Shown here one piece after another: positions 8,207 through 16,506 of a stretch of 64,000 nt of DNA. The notes under the pieces are model-generated. The model did no database searches. It had not been told where the DNA came from and was given only the letters and a program-made list of their open reading frames with translations. The position numbers were made by a program, and so were the translations under genes. Each line of letters starts with the position of its first letter. Position 1 is the first letter of the stretch. This DNA comes from Clostridia bacterium (GTDB lineage: Bacteria > Bacillota > Clostridia > Oscillospirales > UBA644): contig JAGBIM010000007.1 in assembly GCA_017934975.1 (NCBI GenBank), forward strand, positions 62,001-126,000. Direction: 5' to 3'.

Positions 8207-9541
8207 ATGAAAAAACTGATTGCATTTTTACTGATTGCCATAATGGCTCTGGCACTTGTTGCCTGCGGAGAAGGAGACGATGCGCCCTCGACGGAAAATC
8301 AACCCAACACGAAACAAACCGTCTCCTCTTCCGAAACGGACAAATCGGAAGAAAAAACCGATGTATCCGAAAGCACGGAAACCTCGGACGAATCTGTTAA
8401 AACGGAGGAAACAGTCAATTCTGATACAGAAAACAAAGAACCGACTTTGGACGATATCTTCAAGGGATATCCCGAAGCACTTCACGCCCTGGGGATGTTT
8501 AACTCCGTTGAAAATCTGGATTCTCTGCGCATTTTCAACTGGACGATGGGACACGTTAAGCCTATCAGAGAAAATCGGGATCTTGACAAACAGATCTTCG
8601 CTTACACCTATGCTTCCAAGGATCTGAACAACATTGCCTACAAATACCTGGGGCACCGCTGGGCCTTTGAAACCGTCAATGGGGAAGGCGCTTCCGGTGA
8701 CGCGGGGTATTCCTACAACCAGACCGACGATACGGTTACAGTCACTTACTACGGCGCCTTTGGGGATATCGGCCCGGAAATCGCTTACGTGGGTTATACC
8801 GAAAAAGATTCCACACACTTCACCGTCAATTATACAAAAACCTATCCAGGAGATGCACCTGAGGCCTACTTCCTGGAAGTGGAATTTGCAGACGGAAGTT
8901 ATCTCGTCCGTGCCCAGAAAAAAGCGGAGGATAACCTTACGCCTCCCACGCCCGACAAGGATGACAACAACGAAACGGAAGACAAAACGCCTTCTGCGGA
9001 AGAAATCGGAAGCATGCTGCACGAAGTTTCCCATCTGAGCCAATATCTTATCGTTCATTATGAAAACGGTCCAAAACTCAATGCAAAGCAGATTTTGACT
9101 TATTTTATCAACAACATCTGCTCGGATCTGGAAGTGAGTGTGGGAGACAAAGTTCCCGCGGAAACGGTCTACGAATACGTGAAAAAATCCTTCGATTTTG
9201 ACGAAGCGATGAAAACCTTGCTGAAGGCCTGCGAGCTGTACAACGAGGCAGATGACACCTTCACCATTTGGGGAGAATATTACTCCAACTCCGTTTACAC
9301 CACCTGCGTATATGCCTTCGAGGATTTGGGGAACAACGACTACGTGCTCTATGTTAAGTACGCGGAATGGAATTCCGACTTCAACGTGATGGAATTCAGC
9401 AATTTCTCCGATTGGAAAGCAACGGTCACTTACCGCGAAGATATGGAACCCAAAGACTTCTGCTTCCTTTGGCACTCCTTTGAAAAGATTGACGAAATTC
9501 CCGTCACCGCAACCCTCACGGGAATCAATTATTTTGAATAA
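8207..9541 (+). CDS. Lipoprotein of unknown function
   Basis: 444 residues. The lipoprotein signal is KKLIAFLLIAIMALALVAC with Cys 20 followed by Gly. An acidic Ser/Thr/Glu/Asp linker (about 22-80) leads into two folded segments separated by a second acidic linker (about 245-262, PPTPDKDDNNETEDK). Both segments are rich in aromatic residues and hold Tyr/Trp beta-strand patterns such as 'DDTVTVTYYGAFGDIG' and 'DDTFTIWGEYY'. The two segments may be distant copies of one domain. No enzymatic motif is visible. Its linker style matches that of the RsgI-like lipoprotein upstream. It has its own strong promoter, and the stop codon is followed immediately by a small gene of unknown function. Confidence 0.65.
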   Translation: MKKLIAFLLIAIMALALVACGEGDDAPSTENQPNTKQTVSSSETDKSEEKTDVSESTETSDESVKTEETVNSDTENKEPTLDDIFKGYPEALHALGMFNSVENLDSLRIFNWTMGHVKPIRENRDLDKQIFAYTYASKDLNNIAYKYLGHRWAFETVNGEGASGDAGYSYNQTDDTVTVTYYGAFGDIGPEIAYVGYTEKDSTHFTVNYTKTYPGDAPEAYFLEVEFADGSYLVRAQKKAEDNLTPPTPDKDDNNETEDKTPSAEEIGSMLHEVSHLSQYLIVHYENGPKLNAKQILTYFINNICSDLEVSVGDKVPAETVYEYVKKSFDFDEAMKTLLKACELYNEADDTFTIWGEYYSNSVYTTCVYAFEDLGNNDYVLYVKYAEWNSDFNVMEFSNFSDWKATVTYREDMEPKDFCFLWHSFEKIDEIPVTATLTGINYFE

Positions 9542-9560
9542 TATGAGGTGCGATAATCCG

Positions 9561-9815
9561 ATGAATCTGCAATATATTCTGCAAAACGGCGAAGGACGAA
9601 AATACCGCTGCGTTCTATCCTCGGAAACGAATCAAACAGACCAATGGGAAAGGATTTTCGACATTAAAAAAGGATACGGCTTTTCCGTGGACCGGTGGAA
9701 GGATCGGGTGGATATCGTGGATTATTTCCACGGAGAGACCCGCGCAACCTTCCGAATTCTTTCCGTGGAAGCAACGGAAGACAAGGCAACCGAAGCCCTG
9801 AAAAAACTTGATTAA
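9561..9815 (+). CDS. Small protein of unknown function
   Basis: 84 residues from the ATG at 9561, with GAGGTG ten bases upstream. An alternative ATG at 9543 sits right after the lipoprotein stop and has no ribosome site. The sequence is charged, with 'WERIFDIKKGYGFSVDRWKD' and 'DIVDYFHGETRATFRILSV', and has no signal peptide or membrane helix. It is not recognised. Its position between the lipoprotein stop and the ACT-MBL start, with gaps of about 20 bases, suggests it is read in the same transcript. Confidence 0.55.
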   Translation: MNLQYILQNGEGRKYRCVLSSETNQTDQWERIFDIKKGYGFSVDRWKDRVDIVDYFHGETRATFRILSVEATEDKATEALKKLD

Positions 9816-9831
9816 CGAACCGGGAGTTTTT

Positions 9832-11268
9832 ATGAAAAAGACTTATATCACATCAATGCCGAATCACATCGGAGCCTTTTTGAAGGCAAGCCGATGCTTT
9901 TCCGCATTGGGCATCAACATCACCCGTGTAAGCTACAATAAGGCCGTGGATTCGCACACCCTGTTTATCGATGCGGAAGGCACGGAGGAGCAGTTAAAGC
10001 GGGCCGACGTGGAGCTGGAGAAAATCGGATATCTGCAAAATGACGGAGCAAAGACCAGCGTGGTCCTTCTTGAGTTTTGCCTGGAAGATATTCCGGGGAG
10101 CGTAACGTCCGTGCTGACGTTGATCAGCGAGTTCAATTTCAACATCTCGTATATCAGCTCCCAGGAAAACGGAACGGCGTATCAGCTTTTCAAAATGGGG
10201 CTTTACGTAGAAGATCCGGAGAAGATTACCGCATTTCTCTCCGAAGCAGAAAAGATTTGCAAAGTTCGCGTAATTGATTACAACAGCTCCGAAAAGTTTT
10301 ATGATAACAGTATTTTCTACAACACCTACGTCATGGGCCTTTCAAACCTGATGGGGCTCTCGGAGCAGGAAAAGCAGGCTCTTCTGATTCCCGTCAATCT
10401 TGCCATGCAGACCCTGGACGAGCAGGGGCTTTCTCCCTACCGAACCTTCGACAGCATCAGCAAATTTGCAGAGCTTTTATCCGAATCCAAAAATGACGGA
10501 TTCTCCCCCCGTGTCAGCACTCACAAGATCACGGAAAACACCGAAATCACGCTGATCGAACCGCCCTGCGGGAGTAACGTAACCATACTCCGCAGCAATG
10601 GAAACATTCTGTTCATCGACACCGGATACGCCTGTTACAAAGAAGAAATGCAGAAGCTTTTCCGCCGCTTAATCCCCGGATTTGACACGCTGCACAAGAC
10701 CGTCCTCGTCACCCACGCAGACGTGGATCATTGCGGGTTGTTGCCCTTATTTGACGAGATCGTCGCAAGCAAAAAAACCGCCGCGTGTCTGGAAAACGAA
10801 TATAACGGCGCAAACGGATTCCGCGAAGAAAATCCCCTGCACCGCCCCTATATCAACATCTGCAAAATTCTCACCTCCTACACGCCCGTTCAGCCCTCTA
10901 AAATCCGCGTTCCGTGGGAAGAAAAGGAAACCTTGCACGAGCCCTTAACCCAGATTGGTTTTTTCGATTTCGGGGAATTACATTTTGAAGTCTACGAAGG
11001 GCGCGGCGGGCATCTTCCCGGAGAAATCGTTCTGATTGATTATACGCATCATATTGCCTTTACGGGGGATATTTATATCAATCTGCACGGACTGACCGCG
11101 GAACAAGCCGAATACAATCAATACGCCCCCATCCTCATGACTTCGGTTGACACGGATGCGAAGCTCTGCTCTTTGGAACGAAAAGCCATTCTGCAACGCC
11201 TCGGCGTGGGCAACTGGCAGATTTTCGGAGCACACGGATTTAAAAAAGATTATTCCGTAAACACGTAA
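9832..11268 (+). CDS. ACT-ACT-metallo-beta-lactamase fusion protein
   Basis: 478 residues from the ATG at 9832 (GGGAG six bases upstream; an in-frame start at 9808 lacks a site). Residues 1-68 and about 75-150 read as two ACT domains, small ligand-binding folds that usually sense amino acids ('PNHIGAFLKASRCFSALGIN'; 'EDIPGSVTSVLTLISEFNFN'). A helical linker (150-235) leads to a metallo-beta-lactamase fold (235-478). That fold has 'THADVDHCG' (His295, Asp297, Asp299, His300), GGH at His393, 'FTGD' at Asp413 and 'GAHG' at His469. The usual HxHxDH motif is HxDxDH here, so the metal site is altered in one position. Substrate unknown. A cytoplasmic hydrolase under amino-acid control is an inference. 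The amidohydrolase gene follows after 28 bases. Confidence 0.7.
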   Translation: MKKTYITSMPNHIGAFLKASRCFSALGINITRVSYNKAVDSHTLFIDAEGTEEQLKRADVELEKIGYLQNDGAKTSVVLLEFCLEDIPGSVTSVLTLISEFNFNISYISSQENGTAYQLFKMGLYVEDPEKITAFLSEAEKICKVRVIDYNSSEKFYDNSIFYNTYVMGLSNLMGLSEQEKQALLIPVNLAMQTLDEQGLSPYRTFDSISKFAELLSESKNDGFSPRVSTHKITENTEITLIEPPCGSNVTILRSNGNILFIDTGYACYKEEMQKLFRRLIPGFDTLHKTVLVTHADVDHCGLLPLFDEIVASKKTAACLENEYNGANGFREENPLHRPYINICKILTSYTPVQPSKIRVPWEEKETLHEPLTQIGFFDFGELHFEVYEGRGGHLPGEIVLIDYTHHIAFTGDIYINLHGLTAEQAEYNQYAPILMTSVDTDAKLCSLERKAILQRLGVGNWQIFGAHGFKKDYSVNT

Positions 11269-11296
11269 CGCAAAACTGAAAAGAAGGCAAAACACC

Positions 11297-12100
11297 ATGA
11301 TTTTAGATTTTCACACCCATTGTTTTCCCGATAAAATCGCGGCGAAGGCCGTGGAAAAGTTATCTTTTGCATCAGGGGGCTTGACCCCGTACACCGACGG
11401 AACGGTGTCCCGCTTGCGAGAGCGCATGGCCGAAGACGGAGTAGACCGCTCGGTGGTGTTGAGTATCGCCACGAACGCCCACCAACAAAAGAGCGTAAAC
11501 GATTTTGCCGCGTCGATCAACGGAAAAGAGGGTGTCATCGCCTTCGGCTCGGTCTATCCCTACGCAGAAGATGCCCTGGACGAGCTGGAGAGAATCAAGG
11601 ATCTTGGATTAAAGGGCGTTAAACTGCATCCCGACTATCAGCGCTTCTCCGTGGAAGAAGATCGGTGGAAGCCTTTGTATGAAAAGATCTCCTCCTTAGG
11701 GCTCATCACCGTGTTTCACGCGGGCTGGGATATCGGCTTTCCTCCGCCCTACGGCGCGACTCCGGAAAAGATGGAAAAGGCGCTTTCATGGTTCTCCTCT
11801 CCGGTAGTGGCGGCCCATTGGGGCGGATGCGGATGTGCAGAAAGCGTGCTGAAGCATCTGTGCGGCAAGAACGTATACTTCGACACCTCCTTCGGTTACG
11901 GACAGATGCCGAAGCCTTTTGCCCAAGAGATTCTGAACCGACACGGAACGAAGCGGATGCTGTTCGGAACGGACACCCCGTGGCACACGGCAGAAATGGA
12001 GTTGCGTCTTCTGAATTCCTTGGAACTGACCGAAGAAGAAAAGCAGGACGTTTTGTGGAACAACGGAGCCGCGCTTTTGGGAATAAATCAAACAAATTAG
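11297..12100 (+). CDS. Amidohydrolase-family metal-dependent hydrolase
   Basis: 267 residues with the TIM-barrel metal-site pattern of the amidohydrolase-2 family: N-terminal 'DFHTHCFP' (HxH), 'GVKLHPDYQ', 'VFHAGWD', 'AAHWGG' and 'LFGTDTPWH' (final Asp). Members cleave C-N or C-C bonds in small molecules; substrate cannot be named from sequence. It starts 28 bases after the ACT-MBL gene, with GAAAAGAAGG upstream, so the two hydrolases are probably made together. The FMN riboswitch promoter begins within 25 bases of its stop. Confidence 0.75.
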   Translation: MILDFHTHCFPDKIAAKAVEKLSFASGGLTPYTDGTVSRLRERMAEDGVDRSVVLSIATNAHQQKSVNDFAASINGKEGVIAFGSVYPYAEDALDELERIKDLGLKGVKLHPDYQRFSVEEDRWKPLYEKISSLGLITVFHAGWDIGFPPPYGATPEKMEKALSWFSSPVVAAHWGGCGCAESVLKHLCGKNVYFDTSFGYGQMPKPFAQEILNRHGTKRMLFGTDTPWHTAEMELRLLNSLELTEEEKQDVLWNNGAALLGINQTN

Positions 12101-12119
12101 GAACTTCCCGTAAAAGGGA

Positions 12120-12148
12120 TTGCATATTGAAGCAAAATATGCTATAAT
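12120..12148 (+). promoter_or_regulatory. Sigma-A promoter of the FMN riboswitch-ribU transcript
   Basis: TTGCAT (12120-12125), 17-base spacer, TATAAT (12143-12148); the riboswitch aptamer begins 12 bases later. Confidence 0.7.
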
Positions 12149-12159
12149 ATAAAAAGAAA

Positions 12160-12260
12160 CTTCAGGGCAGGGTGAAATTCCCGATTGGCGGTAAAGTCCG
12201 CGAGCGAAAGCATGATTTGGTGTAATTCCAAAACCAACGGTACAGTCCGGACGAAAGAAG
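12160..12260 (+). ncRNA. FMN riboswitch (RFN element)
   Basis: The conserved RFN signature is plain: AGGGCAGGGTGAAATTCCC, then 'GATTGGCGGTAAAGTCCGCGAG', and after a variable arm 'CCAACGGTACAGTCCGG' and ACGAAAGAAG. The closing stem pairs CTTC (12160-12163) with GAAG (12257-12260). It binds flavin mononucleotide and turns off downstream expression. Here it precedes a terminator hairpin and the riboflavin transporter gene, as expected. Confidence 0.95.
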
Positions 12261-12297
12261 CATGAGAGACGAGAAGGTCTCCCCTTTTTGCACGTAT

Positions 12298-12322
12298 GCC
12301 CGAAGCAATTCGGGCATTTTTT
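12298..12322 (+). terminator. Riboswitch expression-platform terminator
   Basis: GCCCGAA (12298-12304) pairs with TTCGGGC (12309-12315), loop GCAA, then ATTTTTT. It lies between the FMN aptamer and the ribU start, so it is probably the ligand-controlled terminator. Confidence 0.75.
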
Positions 12323-12337
12323 ATTTGGGAGGAAATT

Positions 12338-12997
12338 ATGAACAAGCGCACGAAAATGATTACCTTCGGAGCCATGCTGGCGGCTCTTTGCTACGTTATT
12401 ACCTTTTTCAGCAGTCAGATGCCCCCCGTCGTGCTTTTTCTGAAATACGATCCGAAGGACATCGTTCTGGCGTTGAGCGGTCTGATCTGGGGGCCGATCA
12501 TGCCCCTTGCCGTGGCACCCATCGTGGGTGTGCTGGAAATGTTTACGTACAGCACCACGGGCTGGATCGGATGCGTGATGAATATCGTATCCTCCTACGC
12601 CTTTGCGCTGCCCGCGGCGTTGATCTACCGAAAAAAGAAATCCCTTACCGGTGCCGTGATCGGTCTTCTGTCGGGCGGCCTTCTGATGATTACGGTAATG
12701 CTTTTGTGGAACTACCTGCTGACCCCCCTGTACATGGACGGAATCACCCGCGAACAGATTTCGGGAATGCTGATTCCCATGTTCCTGCCCTTCAACGCCT
12801 TGAAAGGCGGCCTGAACGCGGGCTTCACCTTCCTGCTCTATAAGCCCGTTACCACGGCCCTGCGCCGCTCTAACCTCATCGAACGGAAGGAATCCCCCAA
12901 CGCACCGACGAAAAAACCCGTGTTTTTATGGTTTGCGGCGGGAATGCTGATCGTCACGTGCATCCTCTTCATCCTCGCCTGGAAGGGCGTTATTTAA
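12338..12997 (+). CDS. ribU: Riboflavin ECF transporter S component RibU
   Basis: 219 residues from the ATG at 12338 (GGGAGGAAATT upstream; an in-frame codon at 12296 lies inside the terminator hairpin). About six hydrophobic helices are visible, starting 'KMITFGAMLAALCYVITFF' and ending in a C-terminal helix near 200. 'YDPKDIVLALSGLIWGPIMP' is typical of ECF S components of the RibU group. It binds riboflavin outside and works with a shared energizing module (EcfA/A'/T) that is not encoded here. Control by the FMN riboswitch directly upstream supports the substrate. gtrA follows after 18 bases. Confidence 0.9.
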   Translation: MNKRTKMITFGAMLAALCYVITFFSSQMPPVVLFLKYDPKDIVLALSGLIWGPIMPLAVAPIVGVLEMFTYSTTGWIGCVMNIVSSYAFALPAALIYRKKKSLTGAVIGLLSGGLLMITVMLLWNYLLTPLYMDGITREQISGMLIPMFLPFNALKGGLNAGFTFLLYKPVTTALRRSNLIERKESPNAPTKKPVFLWFAAGMLIVTCILFILAWKGVI

Positions 12998-13015
12998 CGC
13001 AGGAAAGGAACCATT

Positions 13016-13438
13016 ATGAAGGAACTTTTCAAAAAGCACCGAGAAACGATTTTATATCTCTTCTTCGGAGTGGCGACTACGGTAGTCAGCATGGGTCTGT
13101 ACTACCTTTCCGAGACCGCGTTGAACCTGACACCCACCGTCAGCAACCTGATTTCCTGGGTCGGATCGGTAATTTTCGCCTTCGTGACGAACAAGATCTT
13201 CGTCTTCGAAAGCAAGTCCTGGGCACCGAAAGTCGCCCTGAAAGAGGGCGGAACCTTTTTTGCATCCCGCATTTTGTCGGGGATCTTGGAAATCGCCCTG
13301 TTTGAGGGACTGATGTATATCGGACTGAATCAGACTGTTTTCGGCTCGGAGGGATTGATTGCAAAGGGCATCGTCACGGTGGTGGTAATCATCATCAATT
13401 ACGTTTTGAGCAAGTTGATCGTTTTCCGAAAAAAATGA
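13016..13438 (+). CDS. GtrA-family membrane protein
   Basis: 140 residues with four predicted membrane helices. The GtrA pattern is present: 'ILYLFFGVATTVVSMGLYYL', 'NLISWVGSVIFAFVTNKIFVF' and a C-terminal 'INYVLSKLIVFRKK'. GtrA proteins are thought to help move lipid-linked sugars across the membrane for wall or surface glycan decoration. It lies 18 bases after ribU with AGGAAAGG upstream, so the riboswitch probably governs it too, although no link to flavins is obvious. Confidence 0.85.
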   Translation: MKELFKKHRETILYLFFGVATTVVSMGLYYLSETALNLTPTVSNLISWVGSVIFAFVTNKIFVFESKSWAPKVALKEGGTFFASRILSGILEIALFEGLMYIGLNQTVFGSEGLIAKGIVTVVVIIINYVLSKLIVFRKK

Positions 13439-13441
13439 AGA

Positions 13442-13470
13442 TAAAAAATCGCAGAGCAATGCTCTGCGAT
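13442..13470 (-). terminator. Terminator, mainly for the HAD gene
   Basis: ATCGCAGAGC (13448-13457) pairs with GCTCTGCGAT (13461-13470). On the minus strand it is followed by TTTTTTAT, just past the HAD stop codon. On the plus strand the T-run is weak. Confidence 0.75.
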
Positions 13471-13475
13471 TATGT

Positions 13476-14189
13476 TTATTTTGTAAGTTCTTTGATATAA
13501 GCCATCAATTCGTCGAAGGACCCGTGAGGCCAGCGATCGAGAGGCTCGTTCGCTTTGTTGATCAGATCGTCGGTAAGAAGAAAGGTTTTCATGCCCAAGG
13601 CTTCCACCACCATATCGTCCCCCACGTCGTTGCCCACCATCAGAACCTCTTCGGGGGAAAGATTCAGCCGATTCAGAATTTCCTCGTAATATTTCAGGTT
13701 CGGTTTGCTGTAACGGGAGTTTTCATAAACGGTAACGTGGGCAAAATCCTCCTTGTTCAGCCCCGCCCAGCGAATACGGCTTTCCGTGGCGATGGAGGGG
13801 AAAATGGGATTGGTGGCAAGAACGGGAATCAAGCCAAGCTCTTTCACCAATTTGACCGTCTCAGCGGCCTTGGGAGAAAATCCGCAATCGGCCTGCACCT
13901 GTTGAAATTCGTTGCCGTAGAACTCCTCCAGAGTGCCTACGTGTCCCGAAACGGCTTCTCCGCATACAGTGGGAAACACCTTCCAGAACCGTTCCTCGTT
14001 GGTGCAGGTTCCATCGTTTCGCACCATGGCCTCCGTGCCGGTCCAGATTCCTTTGATCAAAATCTGAGGATCAAATCCGTAGGGAGCCATTTTTTTGACC
14101 AAACGGGAAAAGTAAGATTGAACGAAAACGTCCTGATCCATGGGAAGCAGGGTTCCGTCCAGATCAAAAAATACGGCTTTCAAAGACAT
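13476..14189 (-). CDS. HAD-family hydrolase
   Basis: 237 residues. Motif I is 'VFFDLDGTLLPMD' (nucleophile Asp9, acid/base Asp11). A helical cap follows. Motif II Thr is in 'VLATNPIF', motif III Lys in 'YSKPNLKYY', and motif IV 'MVGNDVGDDM' supplies the magnesium-binding aspartates. It is a cytoplasmic haloacid-dehalogenase-type phosphatase. The substrate cannot be read from sequence. An AAAGGAG site lies before the start. It is transcribed away from spoIIR. Confidence 0.85.
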   Translation of the reverse strand: MSLKAVFFDLDGTLLPMDQDVFVQSYFSRLVKKMAPYGFDPQILIKGIWTGTEAMVRNDGTCTNEERFWKVFPTVCGEAVSGHVGTLEEFYGNEFQQVQADCGFSPKAAETVKLVKELGLIPVLATNPIFPSIATESRIRWAGLNKEDFAHVTVYENSRYSKPNLKYYEEILNRLNLSPEEVLMVGNDVGDDMVVEALGMKTFLLTDDLINKANEPLDRWPHGSFDELMAYIKELTK

Positions 14190-14246
14190 AAAAAACTCCT
14201 TTGCGTTTCTGGGTGATTAAAAAGGAAAAAGTTGACAAATACTGTT

Positions 14247-14291
14247 ATCAGACCGTTGTGAGTACATATTACAACGAAAAGGCGGTCTGAT
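14247..14291 (+). promoter_or_regulatory. Hairpin over the spoIIR leader
   Basis: ATCAGACCG (14247-14255) pairs with CGGTCTGAT (14283-14291), and inner GTTGT pairs with ACAAC (14271-14275). The only ribosome-site-like bases (AAAAGG) lie inside this structure, two to three bases before the ATG at 14294. It could hide the site or be an operator. Confidence 0.4.
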
Positions 14292-14293
14292 TT

Positions 14294-14890
14294 ATGAAAA
14301 AAATCATTCTCATTCCAACGGTCCTTCTGCTCTGTCTGATTTTCCTGGCGTCCCTCTCCGAATGGGCGGCGGCAAGGGAGCTTGCCCGAGAGCAAAACAA
14401 CGTGATCCGACTTCACGTACGGGCGGCAGACGACAGCACCGAAGAGCAGGAATTAAAACTGAAGGTGCGCAATCGAATTCTGACCGAGGCGCAGAAAATC
14501 TTAGCAACCTGCTCCGACCCGATTCTGGCAAAAAAACTTTTGACGGAGCATCTGCCCCTTTTGGAGGCGGCGGGCCGGGAAACGCTGAAAGAAGAAGGAA
14601 GCAATCACGATCTTTCGGTATCCCTGCGGCGAGAAGAATTTGAATATCGGGAATACGAAGGCTTTTTTCTGCCGGAAGGAGAATACGAATCTCTCATCGT
14701 CACAATCGGCGAAGGAGAAGGAAAAAACTGGTGGTGCGTGGTCTTCCCTGCGGCTTGCTATATCGGGGCCGCAGAGCAGATCGAAACCCAAGAGACCCGT
14801 ATGCCCGAATGCTTCCGTCTTGCAAACAAAAAAGCGGAAGACGTGGAGGTAAAATGGGGGCTTTGGGAATGGATCAAAAGCTGGTTTTAA
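14294..14890 (+). CDS. spoIIR: Stage II sporulation protein R
   Basis: 198 residues with an N-terminal membrane/signal helix (KKIILIPTVLLLCLIFLASL). Then comes the SpoIIR core: 'NVIRLHVRAADDSTEEQELK', 'LKVRNRILTEA', and the C-terminal 'LPEGEYESLIVTIGEGEGKN' followed by 'WWCVVFPAACY'. In endospore formers it is made in the forespore and signals across the septum to activate SpoIIGA and hence sigma E in the mother cell. Length is usual for clostridial members. The gene ends four bases into the convergent DUF2461 gene. Confidence 0.9.
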   Translation: MKKIILIPTVLLLCLIFLASLSEWAAARELAREQNNVIRLHVRAADDSTEEQELKLKVRNRILTEAQKILATCSDPILAKKLLTEHLPLLEAAGRETLKEEGSNHDLSVSLRREEFEYREYEGFFLPEGEYESLIVTIGEGEGKNWWCVVFPAACYIGAAEQIETQETRMPECFRLANKKAEDVEVKWGLWEWIKSWF

Positions 14891-15573
14891 TAATCGTAGG
14901 AATATTCCCCGGGCTTGGAATTTGACACCTCGATGAGAATTTCGTAAAAATGAGCGCAGGCCTCAAAGCAGGCGATCACGTCGGGGATAAAATCCCGCCC
15001 CTGCAGAGTTTCCAGATCGGTGCGGCGTTTGGTCCAGAAGAAATCTTTATAGGTAAACCAATCCTCCAACCCTTTCGGAGCCCCTTCCTTGGGCTTCTTG
15101 TAGCAACGGGGCGAAACGGTCAGCCCGGCGGCCTCGCACTTGCGGACGGCGGTACGGAAATCGTTGGGGCAATCGGCGATATAATCCCGGAATTTTCGCA
15201 TAAAAGCAGGGCTCATGTCCATAAAAGCCAGACCGTAGTGGAAATAGTCGGGATATACCTCAAAAAAGAACAGAGGCAGGTCCCAACGGTCCTCCGCGGG
15301 CTTAAAGGAAATCCACACGTTGTTGCGATAGAGCGTTTTATCATGGGTAAAGCGGGTATCGCGGCGGGCACGGGAAACGCAACGGCGGGGTTCCGCGAGA
15401 ATACGGGGGTCGATGCTCCGCACCGTCTCGCCAAACTCGGAAACCAATTCCGCAAAGGGTTCCTTGACCAGACGTTTATATTCCGCTTTGTGGGCGTCGT
15501 ACCAGACCTTACTGTCGCGTTCCCTCAGCTCGGTCATGAACGCTTGCATACCCTTTGGGATTCCTTCAAACAT
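14887..15573 (-). CDS. DUF2461-family protein
   Basis: 228 residues from the ATG at 15573 (GAGGAG eight bases upstream; an in-frame GTG at 15582 is too close to that site). The family pattern is clear: 'FMTELRERDSKVWYDAHKAE', 'DTRFTHDKTLYRNNVWISFK', 'FFFEVYPDYFHYGLAF' and 'FTYKDFFWTKRRT'. Function of DUF2461 is unknown; no signal peptide is present. It overlaps the 3' end of spoIIR by four bases in convergent orientation. Confidence 0.85.
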   Translation of the reverse strand: MFEGIPKGMQAFMTELRERDSKVWYDAHKAEYKRLVKEPFAELVSEFGETVRSIDPRILAEPRRCVSRARRDTRFTHDKTLYRNNVWISFKPAEDRWDLPLFFFEVYPDYFHYGLAFMDMSPAFMRKFRDYIADCPNDFRTAVRKCEAAGLTVSPRCYKKPKEGAPKGLEDWFTYKDFFWTKRRTDLETLQGRDFIPDVIACFEACAHFYEILIEVSNSKPGEYSYDY

Positions 15574-15601
15574 GGGACACACTCCTCAATCAAGATGCCT
15601 C

Positions 15602-15630
15602 ATTATAGCATATTTTTGCAAAAAAGTCAA
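15602..15630 (-). promoter_or_regulatory. Sigma-A promoter of the DUF2461 gene
   Basis: Minus strand: TTGACT (15625-15630), 17-base spacer, TATAAT (15602-15607). Confidence 0.75.
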
Positions 15631-15631
15631 G

Positions 15632-15657
15632 AAAAACGGCACGAATGTGCCGTTTTT
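15632..15657 (-). terminator. Terminator of the glycyl-radical operon
   Basis: AAAACGGCAC (15633-15642) pairs with GTGCCGTTTT (15647-15656), loop GAAT, and T-runs flank both sides. It lies just past the activase stop on the minus strand. Confidence 0.75.
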
Positions 15658-15662
15658 TCCAC

Positions 15663-16502
15663 TTAATCTTCCGATATTCCATTTACTGCGGGCAAACCGT
15701 AGGATTGCAAAATTTCCACAGCCTGCGCCACGTCTTGAGGCGTCGTCACCACCCGAGGCAGGGTGTTTTCCATCCCCAACGCCTCGTAACGGGAGGCGGC
15801 AAAGGAATGATACTGCAAAACCTTGATTTTGGAAATTCCCTTCATCCCCTGCAAGAATGCACCGATTTTATCGCATTCTCCGTCGTTGTAATCTTTCACG
15901 AGGGGATAACGGATTTCCACGTCACATCCACGTTCCGAAAGAAAGGCAAGATTTTCCAGAATCAAGCCGTTTTCTCTTCCCGTGCAACGCCGATGCACCG
16001 CAGGATCAATGGCCTTAATATCGTACAAAAAGCGGTCGGTATAAGGAACGATGCGTTCCAGAATCTCCCGCTTTACGTATCCGCAGGTATCCACGAACAC
16101 GCTGATTCCGCGTTCTTTCAAAAGGCGGGCAACTTCTACGGCAAAATCCCCCTGCATGAGACATTCTCCCCCTGAAAGGGTCACTCCGCCGCCGCTGTTG
16201 CGGAAATAATCCTCGTCCTGCGCCAATTCCGAAACCAAGGCTTCCGCCTCCACCGTACGACCGTAAAAAATCTGGGCACAGGTTGGGCAGTTTTCCGCGG
16301 TTTTTTCCGTCCGTTGACCGACGCAAAGACTGCATCCCATACATTTTTCCCGAAAAAACGCCACCTGAGGAGCAAAGGAAATGCTTTCGGGATTATGACA
16401 CCACAGACAACGCAAGGGGCACCCTTTGAAAAACACCGTGGTGCGGCAACCGTCTCCATCGTGGATTTCCATCCGCTTGATGCCGGAAATCAGTCCTGTC
16501 AT
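15663..16502 (-). CDS. Glycyl-radical enzyme activating enzyme (radical SAM)
   Basis: 279 residues. The radical-SAM cluster motif is 'GCPLRCLWC' (Cys28, Cys32, Cys35), followed by 'HNPE'. A ferredoxin-like insert (about 50-76) keeps five cysteines: 'CMGCSLC' and 'CPTC'. 'GGGVTLSGGECLMQ' is the SAM-binding glycine motif of activases. It uses S-adenosylmethionine to place the radical on the glycine of its partner. The start codon lies four bases after the stop of the glycyl-radical enzyme gene, so the pair is co-translated. The insert has fewer cysteines than the eight needed for two full clusters. Confidence 0.92.
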   Translation of the reverse strand: MTGLISGIKRMEIHDGDGCRTTVFFKGCPLRCLWCHNPESISFAPQVAFFREKCMGCSLCVGQRTEKTAENCPTCAQIFYGRTVEAEALVSELAQDEDYFRNSGGGVTLSGGECLMQGDFAVEVARLLKERGISVFVDTCGYVKREILERIVPYTDRFLYDIKAIDPAVHRRCTGRENGLILENLAFLSERGCDVEIRYPLVKDYNDGECDKIGAFLQGMKGISKIKVLQYHSFAASRYEALGMENTLPRVVTTPQDVAQAVEILQSYGLPAVNGISED

Positions 16503-16506
16503 ATCG

